Assembly: GCA_038373865.1 (NCBI GenBank)
Contig: JAXGGA010002982.1
Location: forward strand, 46,923-110,922
Direction of reading: 5' to 3'
Source: Uloborus plumipes
Taxonomy: Eukaryota > Arthropoda > Arachnida > Araneae > Uloboridae
Length of the DNA stretch: 64,000 nucleotides
The notes below the pieces were generated by a model, which saw only the letters and a list, made by a program, of their open reading frames with translations, did not search any database and had not been told where the DNA came from. Positions 11,428-20,512 of this stretch are shown piece after piece (positions within the stretch are counted from its first letter, which is position 1; every line of letters starts with the position of its first letter). The translations under genes and the position numbers were made by a program.

Positions 11428-13190
11428 GTCAATCCTTTCTTCAAATTGAAAAATGCATATTGAACAATAATAAAGTAAACTGTACATTAACTATGGAAAT
11501 TTATCATGTACAGGACAGTCTAAGCATAGACCATCAATCACTTCTTGCAAAATGCACGGTGAACAATAATAATAAAATAAAATGTACATATTTACAATAA
11601 AGTTGTGAAAATAAACAGGCCATCAATCCCCTCTTCAAATTGTAAAATAAACGGTGAACAATAATAAAATAAAATGCACATATTAACAATAAGTAATGCA
11701 AAAAAAAAAGACAGGTGATAAATCCATTTTTCAATTTGAAAAATGAACGGTGAATAGTAATAAATAACCTTGACACATTTACATAATCTGTGAAAATGAA
11801 TCATGCAGTGGACATTCGAAAAAAAAAAAAACATAAATCCTTTCTTCAAATTGAAAAATGCATATTGAACAATAATAAAGTAAACTGTACATTAACTATG
11901 GAAATGAATCATGTACAGGACAATCTAAACATAGACCATCAATCACTTCTTGCAAAATGCACGGTGAACAATAATAATAAAATAAAATGTACATATTTAC
12001 AGTAAAGTTGTGAAAATAAACAGGACATCAATCCCCTCTTCAAATTATAAAATGAACGGTGAACAATAATAAAATAAAATGTACATATTTACAATATGTA
12101 ATGCAAAAAAAAGCCCATAAATCCCTTCTTCAATTTGATAAAATGAACGGTGAACAGTAATAAATAACCATGACACACTTACATAAGCTGTGAAAATGAA
12201 TCATGTACTGTACAATCTAAAAATAGATCATCAATCACTTTATGGAAAATGTACGTATGGTGAGCAATAAAATAATATGTACATGAGCTGTGAAAATGAA
12301 TCATGCAGTAGACATTCTAAAAAAAAACATCAATCCTTTCTTCAAATTGAAAAATGCATATTGAACAATAATAAAGTAAACTGTACATTAACTATGGAAA
12401 TGAATCATGTACAGGACAATCTAAACATAGACCATCAATTACTTCTTGCAAAATGCACGGTGAACAATAATAATAAAATAAAATGTACATATTTACAATA
12501 AAGTTGTGATAATAAACAGGACATCAATCCCCTCTTCAAATTATAAAGTGAACGGTGAACAATAATAAAATAAAATGTACATATTTACAATATGTAATGC
12601 AAAAAAAAGCCCATAAACCCTTCTTCAATTTGATAAAATGAACGGTGAGCAGTAATAAATAACCTTGACACATTTACATAAGCTGTGAAAATGAATCATA
12701 TACTGTACAATCTAAAAATAGATCATCAATCACTTTATGAAAAATGTAGGTATGGTGAGCAATAAAATAATATGTACATGAGCTGTGAAAATGAATCATG
12801 CAGTAGACATTCTAAAAAAAAACATCAATCCTTTCTTCAAATTGAAAAATGCATATTGAACAATAATAAAGTAAACTGTACATTAACTATGGAAATGAAT
12901 CATGTACAGGACAATCTAAACATAGACCATCAATTACTTCTTGCAAAATGCACGGTGAACAATAATAATAAAATAAAATGTACATATTTACAATAAAGTT
13001 GTGAAAATAAACAGGCCATCAATCCCCTCTTCAAATTGTAAAATGAACGGTGAAAAATACTAAAATAAAATGTACATATTTACAATAAGTAATGCAAAAA
13101 AAAAAAAACAGGCCATAAATCCCTTCTTCTATTTGAAAAATGAACGGTGAATAGTAATAAAATAGGTGAGCAATAAAATGATATGTATAA
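11428..13190. repeat. 495-bp tandem repeat, about 3.5 copies, with internal sub-repeats
   Basis: Identical segments recur with a period of 495-500 bases: anchors TGAAAATGAATCATGCAG at 11791, 12291 and 12786. Each unit is itself built of diverged blocks of about 90-110 bases with the core AAATGNACGGTGAACAATAA. Two successive units carry an identical 74-codon chance ORF (12277 and 12772), which reflects very recent duplication, not a gene. The array fills the gap between the two convergent transposon genes. Confidence 0.85.
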
Positions 13191-13200
13191 TAAGATAATA

Positions 13201-13881
13201 CAGTGCCCACCACTAATAAAATCACTGGATAATAAAATCAACCGCTTTATAAAATCAAATCCGAAAGAACAGAATCATTACTATATGAAAACATGTTAAA
13301 ACCATCCTTTAATAAAATCATTAGCGCCGTTTTATCAAGTTTTTGTAGAGTATATGTTAAAAACGAGAAGAGAAAAAAAAACTTTTTCTGGTCAGAATAA
13401 AGCGAGAATTTTCTTTCTCTTTAAGACTTGAAGTGTAAAAGATAAGCTTCAAAATTTGCAAAATTATGATAAACTTCCTATTTCCCAAACTGCTCTACTC
13501 AACATTATAAAACAGCGACATGAAGTTTCTGATGAATTAAAAAAAAATGAAAATATTGAAAGTTACAAGAGGAGGTAATGCTCTAACTTACAAGAACTTC
13601 TATAAACTCTCAAATGATGTTGAATTTTACTTTCAGATTATGTTTCTCAATTAAAACTTTTGTTTAATTTAAAAAATGTATTTCATACACATAAGTTACA
13701 TTCCAACAGTGTTTTATATTCACTTAAAACATAGATAATTGTAATTAATTTCTTTTTATTGTATTTAAACTTTAAAACCTTTTATTGTTGTAATTTTATG
13801 TATGCCGGTTTATAAAATCAGCCGCTTAATAAAATCAAATATCCTCGGAACAAATGTGATTTTAATAAGCGGTGGGCACTG
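13201..13881. mobile_element. Decayed pogo/Tigger-like element, TA target
   Basis: The ends are CAGTGCCCACCACTAATAAA and the near-complement at 13861-13881, flanked by TA (13199-13200, 13882-13883). The element also has repeated ATAAAATCA motifs. At about 13480-13570 (+) a broken reading frame resembles the helix-turn-helix part of pogo/Tigger transposases (a LLNIIKQRHEVSDEL stretch). A second, truncated copy in opposite orientation ends at 32349. Its right end lies only 37 bases from the transposase stop codon. Confidence 0.7.
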
Positions 13882-13918
13882 TACTAGATTCACTGCAAAT
13901 AACTCGTGCTTGAAGGGG

Positions 13919-16900
13919 TTAAACCCTATTTCTAATGAAATTGTCTTGCATATTTACAAGCCCGCACACAGTTATTACAACATCATCTAATATGTTTATG
14001 TGACTTTTATCCACACAACTGTGAGGTGCAACCATCTTGTATTCTCTCAAGCGACCTATCAACCTTTCAACGTGTATCCTGAGAGCAGCAATGCGTTTTG
14101 ATTGTCTCACCTCGGTCTTGTTGTTGCGCTTATTTGTGGACGCTGATGGTGGACGAACCAAAGTACATGATTTTTCTTCCAGTACTTTGGAAACATCCTT
14201 GAAGCCTCTATCAGCCATTACCATGTCACCAGCAGTTAAGTTATCCAACAGTCCAGATTCCATTAATATCATTTGGTCGCTTATCCTGCCACTAACACCA
14301 TCGGACATGAAATTTATCAGGCCATCTGGTGTGCAGGATATCAAATACTTAACAGTATTGCAATTGTAATATTTTGACCAGGATAAAGACTGATGAATCG
14401 GATTCCCAGGTTGCTCTATCTCAATTTCCAAACAGTCTATGATGGACACTGTTTTGCTGTACCTAGCCCTGAAAGGGATAGGCAGCTTTTTGTAAATTTG
14501 CTCTTTAGTAGGCCATATGATGAGTTCTTTCATTTGGTGTGCTATAACAGGCAGAGCCTTTTCAACGATTCTGCCAATCTGAGTGTCACTCAGTCCGAAA
14601 TCGTCTCCTAAAATCGCAAAAGATTCATTGAGTTTAATCTTTTTCAGTGTGATGAAAATGTCACGGGAAGACAATTTCGTCTCCTCGCACAGTACTTTCA
14701 CCAAAAAAAAGCTCTCCGATTGAATTCCTAAATACCTTTTGGGATTTTTCTCAATTCTCATCACTGTTATCCGAAGACATTCTTCTTTGAAGATTTTACT
14801 TTCGATTTCCACATCCTCGCTGTCATCGGAGCTTACGCTTGGGGTGCTGAGGCTGCATTCGTAATCCAAAGAATCAGAATCTTCTACTGCTTCAGTACCT
14901 GCATCTTCAGTGCCTGCATTGTCCTCCTGCTCTTCAAACACGAGGGACTCCACTCTTGGTGTTTGGGTCTCTGTTGATGTTTGGCTTTGCTTCATAGGTG
15001 ACAATGCCACGGTTGAAGTTGGAATCGGATTTGTTCCTACCCTTTTGCTTGCTGTTGCTACAGAATGGGTTTGACATCCTTTACTTTCTACTGGAGTATT
15101 TACACTGGGTACACTGGGACTATGTACGCTTTGATGTTCTGAAGAACTGCTGTCATCCGATATATTCATTGAACTTGCATAATTTTCAACAGCACTGTCG
15201 ATGAGATCTCTGCGCCTTCGTTTTACTAGATATGTGCGTTCTTTCGGAACAGCCGGCTTTTGGCACAAAAAAACGTGCGGTAGCACTCCAGGCTTTAATT
15301 TTTTTTGCTTTACATTCCCGGTGAGCTTGTACTCCATGTAATTTTCCATGTCTTCCTCCAACTATCAAAAAAAAAAGAAGAAGAATAAGTAAACTAAGCA
15401 TAGTGCAACGGGACCACCGAGAGCCAAGCCGGATTCCTAGTCGGTCTGGTCACCATGCCCCATCCCACCTTAAAACTTTAAAACAATTTTCTACTACCAA
15501 GTGTCAGTGGAACCCCTACATGTGTTAGGACTCCAGTTTTTGTTTAGGCTGACATGGCCTCCCTCTCGTTGGCCATCAGCCTGTCAGAGGACTATAAAAT
15601 AATTTTCAATCCAATACCCTGTAAGTACTTTCATGGATGTTACGAATACAATCAGATTTATGAATGGAGATATTCTAGATGCTATAAGTATTTAAAATAT
15701 ACAGTAAAGATGTGATAAATAGTTCACATAAAAGTTTTACCTAGAAATTCATTATCTCTAGTATAAAACTATTACTTATTCATTTATATTAATTACATAG
15801 AAATCTTAATTAGAATCTCCATTAGTATGGTTGTTAAACTTGCACTATTTTGAGTTTTTGTCGTTTTGCCTTAATCCATTGAAAATGACATAAATGATAC
15901 TGTACTGTAGGGGGGGGGGACTAGAACTATTTGGCATAGTTCACCCTTCTTGATTTTTCTGTCTTAATTACGGTAAAACCAGACAGACTTCCAAATAAGA
16001 AAAAAATACCGGGAACATCAACTGGTGAAAAAAAAATTTCTTCGAAGGACTTTCAACAGTGCCAGTACATTGCACTGTTGAGTACATGAATAAGTGTGAG
16101 TACATGAACAACAACTTCAAGGGTACTGAAAACCAAACAGTAAATGAAAAAGGTTCTAGCTCGAACAACACAAAAAAATCCACCTTCATGGAATGCACCC
16201 TCGTAAGACACAGGAAGCTGTTGCAGATGACACAGCAGGTTGGCAAGTATGTCGACAACAGCACTGAACAGACTGTGATGGAAAATAAAAGCACAATGCC
16301 AACCTACCCCTTATGAAAAATAGTCCGGTCTCCACCTTATTTTTAATAAAAAAAAAAAAAAAGAAAAAACTGGTGAAAACTTACATACTGTCATTATTAT
16401 AAAATTCAGTTTACTTTAAACAAGAGTTACCGCCCTTAAGACAGGATTGAGGTAGTTGGCAGCATGTAACTATTTACATGTTTTATAATTTCTGATGCTT
16501 AAAAATATTCAACTATAATTTTACAAATCATATCAATCAATTTTGTTAAAAATTAAATCAAAAAGTTGAATTAAAATAAAGTTATAATCTTTCCCTAAAT
16601 TGATTTGTTATGTTGAAAAATAGTTGCAGATATTAAACCTAAGCCCAGTTTTGGAGTTATGGAAGATTTTTTTTAAATCACTAAATCAATCAGTTACAAG
16701 TAGTTTAAGCAGTTTAAAAATCCTTCTATGTTGTAATTTTTATAATTTGTGTAGATCAGCACTCAATGATTGATCATAGTTTTGATGCTCCTTTTTCTAA
16801 AATCTTTTGTACTTTACTTTTTCATGGCAGTAATTCAATTTTTTATTCCCCATATTCAGGTTACTTAATCTTAAAAAAGTTAAAAACGAAACTTCTGCTA

Positions 16901-17431
16901 TAAAATGATGAAACATTGAGATAAAAATGAATATCTTGCAGAGATATACTACTCATTCATGGCCTTGTAAATAATTTCTGAACGCTATTATTTTAACTTT
17001 TCGAAACGTCTGTCTACACCAAGTTCAAACCAAAAATTTTGATTTTAATAACGCTGTTTTCGATGCAGAAACTTATTCAGAACGATATGAATAACATGCG
17101 CGCCTTAAGAAAACAAAATCCTTGCATTTCAAAGGATAAAGATGACAAAAAAGTAATCTAGACATAAAACATTTAAATTCAACATAAAGAAAAAGCAAAA
17201 CAATTAAATAGTTAAAAATATAATCAATCAACTTACTTTAAAATGATCTTCGCAACAGAATAGTGACGAAGTTGCCGACAGTTTGGAGTTTCGTTTTTCA
17301 TCTCTCTTAATGGCTATGCACCAATCTTTTCTTTTGCCACCTTTAGGTACACTAAAAAATATCTTCTCTGGTGTACTTTTCGTCGTACTACTGCAAAGTG
17401 GTACGATGCAGTACTTGTAATTTTGTGCCAT
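13919..17431 (-). CDS. THAP domain + DDE_4 transposase (ISL2EU/HARBI1-related)
   Basis: Two exons: 17431-17237 (donor AAA|GTAAGT) and 15361-13919 (acceptor GATAG). Together they give 545 residues with no internal stop. The join restores a complete N-terminal THAP zinc finger: Cys8, Cys13 and the CCEDHF motif come from exon 1, and the LKPGVLPHVF end comes from exon 2. A Ser/acidic low-complexity linker follows (about 115-255). A DDE endonuclease domain of the DDE_Tnp_4 type comes next, with D near 374 (IIDC), D near 449 (MADRGF) and E near 497 (HVERLIGR). It should bind element ends through THAP and cut DNA in the nucleus. I chose ATG 17431 over the in-frame ATG at 17479 because THAP proteins start a few residues before the first Cys. 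All catalytic positions are intact, so this copy may be functional. Confidence 0.85.
15405..15600. repeat. Possible SINE-like repeat in the transposase intron
   Basis: The segment (ACCGAGAGCCAAGCCGG ... GGTCACC) resembles 1700-1760 (ACCGAGAGTCAAACTGG ... GGTCACC). Two imperfect copies suggest a dispersed short repeat. I cannot assign its family. Confidence 0.3.
15601..17236. other. Rest of the transposase intron
   Basis: AT-rich intron between the two transposase exons. The overlapping opposite-strand ORFs around 15968-16316 have no recognisable domain. Confidence 0.5.
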
Positions 17432-17511
17432 CTTTATTGATGCAAGCGATTGATTATGTTCAATGTAGAGCGTACGCACGTGCTTACTATCGGCTATCGG
17501 AGGGGAATCGC

Positions 17512-17600
17512 CGTGAATTGTGACGTCAGCAGAGGAGCTGGGGAAACTCGCGCGATTTAGGGGGCGGGGCTTATTGGGCGATTTTAAAAAATTATTAAAA
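17512..17600 (-). promoter_or_regulatory. Right promoter block: CRE palindrome TGACGTCA and GC box
   Basis: A perfect CRE palindrome TGACGTCA (17521-17528) lies about 90 bases upstream of the transposase ATG. Beyond it is GGGGCGGGGC (17561-17570) followed by ATTGG, an inverted CCAAT box. The block is the inverted counterpart of 5975-6015. Promoter role is inferred. Confidence 0.5.
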
Positions 17601-18119
17601 AATAACTATTGATCCTACAGAAGTGAAATAGGTGTCTATCGTCATAAAATGACCCGAGCTTTCATTTAAAAAAATAAAAAAAATGCATGCAGGTTCCTCA
17701 TTGATGTAATTTCATTAGCGTCTGTGATCTAAAATTGCATAAAACTGCATGGAATGTGTGTGAAGAACAAACATACAATATAATAGTGCCACAGAGTGAT
17801 AAAGTAAACACTTCAAACAGTTACAACCCCCGCTTTATCTCAAACTAATGCAAGAGCTGTTTTTCAGTATTTATCTTTTAAAAATCCACAATTTTAATAT
17901 TATTCAGTGAAAACTTCACTCAATATCGCCGAAAGCACCAAATTAAAAACAAATTTTAAAAAAAAAGTCTTTTTTTTGCCAAATTTGTCGCCAACATGGC
18001 AATATGTTGCCAAGTTGGCGAAGAAAAATTGGCAACCAGAAGTAAGGCGATCTATTGCCATGAGTTTGCTACATTACAACATCCCTTAATTCTGTATTGA
18101 AATGAACATATTTACCCCA

Positions 18120-18345
18120 AACAGGGGTAAAAGACTCCCTTGGGAACATTCGAATGTAACCAAAAGGTTAGGCGCACAACTAGACCCCACTCAAAGTCCA
18201 CATGCGAAATTTCAATCTTCTGCAGCACACAGTTTTTGAGTTATGCGAGATACATACATAAAACATGAATACATACCTACATACGTGGAAAGACGTCATG
18301 TATTTTTCTATTGTCCATACGTTCGTACGTACAAATGCATGTGCA
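18120..18345. repeat. Dispersed repeat (GTTATGCGAGATACATACAT type)
   Basis: This shares the order ATTCGAATG ... ACTCAAAAACT/TTTTTGAGTTATGCG ... (CATA)n with 43866-44010, in opposite orientation. It is probably one end of an unclassified arthropod repeat. Confidence 0.45.
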
Positions 18346-18870
18346 AATAGGCCGAAAAAACTACTCAGCATTCATTAATGCGTGATTAAAATAACATTTT
18401 AGATCGAAAATTGAGGGGAAGTTTTTTCGCGATTACAATACTACCTTTACGATGTAAAAGAAAGTTCGAATAAATAAATAAATAAACCCGAAATGTAATA
18501 CATAAATAAACACTAAAAGTAATGGATCACTACATGCCATATAAAAATATACAAAAGTGAAAATACCTAAAACCAACTTCAAGTATTTCTAACTCAAAAT
18601 TTAAGGTGGTCATTCACTGGTCAAATTAGTGGTCATTCACTGGGTCAGAGGTGGTCATTCACTGGGTCTTTGCGCCATTTTTCCTTCGAACACCCCAAAA
18701 AGCCGGAAGCGGTACCTTTCAAGTTCCATCATTTTTTTTTACGCATTTACATAGATCAATAAAACTATTTAAACTATCACGAAAAAAATATTACAGTATT
18801 TAAAATTACTACGATTTTTTAAAAATGAAATTTTGCTTAAGTGGTCATTCACTGGTCTGTCTACCCTATA

Positions 18871-19666
18871 TAAAAAGTTGCCAAATTTAAAAGTTGCAAG
18901 TAAGGGACAAGTAGGGAGCTCCAGCTGTGGGTCCCTGCTGACTAATGTGTATGAAGAAGTGCAAAAAGAAGAAAAGCAAGAGACTGAGAGACAAAATTGG
19001 GCTGAATAGATAATAGTTTCTTAAAAGTTTTTTCTGTCATAAAACCATTGGTGTGTAACCATTTTGAATATATAGCCACAAGCAATTGAGAGTTAGTTGA
19101 TTAAACAAAACTTATTTCATGCCACTATTTTTAAAGTTTTGTTTCCAATTCAATAATAGATATTCGTTCCCTTCAAAGCTGACAAAGTTTACTAACAAAA
19201 ATTTTAATATTAAGAAAAATCTTGAATAACTCTTCTAATATACTTTCTCTTAAGTCATTAATTGGATAAATGGCTAACTGTAGCAATATCGTTTTCCTTA
19301 ACATTCTGGGGTGCAGTGCATGTTGCAACCTTCCAGTTCATTGATGTATGCTTGTGCCTATTCACTGTGAAAGCCAGCACGATATAAACACACACAGAAG
19401 ATAACATTTGCACTTTTGTGAATGTTTCCTCAGCAGTGTCGGTTGCTATAGGTATGAATAGGCAACTTTAGCCATCCCGTATTCTTATGAATTCTCCGGG
19501 ACGTGTCACAATGTCTCAAAATATGGAACAGTCCCTTAAAATGTGGCAACCCTGACTGTAAGTAAAGTGGCTTTTATTTTAATGTATTGTTCATGTTTTA
19601 ACACAAAAATTTATGATTATTTTGCTTACAATTTTAAAAGCAAACTGAATTATTTTTGTTGCTTAG
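18871..19666. other. IFT80 intron sequence, no further exon recognised
   Basis: I searched for the exon that should precede 19667 and did not find one. A short open stretch at 18900-19010 (+) ends in a stop and does not resemble IFT80. Confidence 0.4.
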
Positions 19667-20455
19667 AGCTTTAGAACTTGCAGTAAAGAATGGAAATCAC
19701 ATAGATACAGTGTTGGCTTTCAGACAAAAATACTTAGAAACATTAGATGTCACAGAAGATAAGCAGAACTTCTTGCAATCAATGAAAGATGTAAGTTTGA
19801 ATATAACTTTTCTTTCACAACAAGACAATGAAAACATGAACATTAGGTTGTGTTTCAACATTATATTTAGGTGTTTTAACAAGATTAAGATGAATTATAC
19901 TTAAAGAACATGTGTGTGTGAAGAAAGTTGTGTAAAGAAACATTTAAAAAGAAAAAAAAACATGAATCAGTTGCAAATCTTTCTGATTTACCTTTCATAG
20001 CAAACATAGTTACTGAAATGCATTCTATAATATCACACAGTTCAATTAAAAAATTTTTTGAAAAGTTAAATTGAGGAAAAAATTTAACTGGAATCTTCTT
20101 CCTGTTGATATTTTTATTTATTTATGTATTTTTTATTTTATTTATTTATATATTTTTTGAATTTGCAGAGTATTTTACGTACTCTTTATTGTAATGTAAC
20201 AATTAACTTTTTAGGAACTCATTTCTAAAAAGGTGTAGATTAGCTCTATTCAAACAATTTCAGATTTCAATATTTTATGCTTTTCTAGTAGTTTATTAAA
20301 ACTTTCAGGAGCTTCTAATTTAAAAACTTTGAAATAACCATTAATATTCTTTCAACTAGGTTGAAGTTAATTGGGATGTCGTAAATTCTAAAGTTGAAGA
20401 AGAATATCAAAAAGAGAAAAGTATGACACCATCTACCCCTTCTCGTAGACGGTAA
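19667..20455 (+). CDS. IFT80: IFT80, last two exons (intraflagellar transport 80)
   Basis: The exons are 19667-19790 (acceptor TGCTTAG, donor GAT|GTAAGT) and 20360-20455 (acceptor AACTAG, in-frame stop TAA at 20453-20455). The first contains RALELAVKNGNHIDTVLAFR (its first residue split by the intron), then QKYLETL, which closely follows the conserved C-terminal helix of IFT80. The second starts with a VNWD motif and ends in a basic, Ser/Thr-rich tail. IFT80 is a WD40-repeat subunit of the IFT-B complex that carries cargo along cilia. Only the last 73 codons are here; the WD40 part must lie upstream, beyond the transposon cluster or outside the window. AATAAA at 20507-20512 is a suitable polyadenylation signal. 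The gene converges with NDUFA10. Confidence 0.8.
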
Positions 20456-20506
20456 TTATTCTCACATATTCAAAGAATCAAAAACTTACTGTTTTTGTAT
20501 GTTCAA

Positions 20507-20512
20507 AATAAA
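20507..20512 (+). terminator. Candidate polyadenylation signal for IFT80
   Basis: AATAAA 52 bases after the stop codon, the first such hexamer downstream. Confidence 0.45.

Larger units (their letters stand above)
5792..17699. mobile_element. 11.9-kb two-gene DNA transposon (THAP-DDE transposase + YqaJ nuclease), ISL2EU-like
   Basis: The ends are a perfect 15-bp inverted repeat: GAGGAACCTGCATGC at 5792-5806 and its reverse complement at 17685-17699. AT flanks each side (5790-5791, 17700-17701). AT is its own complement, so it may be a 2-bp target duplication or part of the repeat. Inside, two spliced genes converge: a SWIM/YqaJ nuclease on + (6147-10054) and a THAP-DDE_4 transposase on - (17431-13919). 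A second inverted pair, GACGTCACAATTCACG (5975-5990 and 17512-17527), lies before each gene. From memory, ISL2EU-class eukaryotic transposons pair a transposase with a YqaJ-type nuclease; this assignment is by recall and needs a library search. Three smaller elements have inserted into it (7949, 8751, 13201). Confidence 0.75.
2979..18870. mobile_element. Large putative transposon defined by 32-bp inverted ends (TATAGGGTA...CCAGTGAATGACCACTT)
   Basis: The stretch 2979-3010 is repeated in inverted orientation at 18839-18870 with about three mismatches. Both start TATAGGGTA and end CAGTGAATGACCACTT. Further copies of the AGTGAATGACC core lie inside each end: at about 4300-4370 on the left (both orientations) and three in one cluster at 18602-18667 on the right. 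A TA dinucleotide sits at each outer edge. The interval contains the smaller 11.9-kb transposon. Two readings are possible: a large element into which the 11.9-kb one inserted, or two unrelated MITE copies of one family lying in opposite orientation. The shared subterminal repeats favour a real element, but the sequence alone does not decide. Confidence 0.4.

Noticed and set aside
12277..12996. Repeated identical 74-codon ORFs
   Set aside because: They are the translation of a 495-bp tandem repeat, not a multicopy gene.
13919..15361. Transposase as a single-exon 480-codon gene starting at 15361
   Set aside because: The apparent start is a TTG directly after an AG acceptor; joining to the exon at 17431-17237 completes the THAP finger.
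18900..19010. Open stretch with a charged EEVQKEEKQETE-like peptide before IFT80
   Set aside because: Ends in a stop and does not match IFT80 upstream residues; no splice sites in phase.
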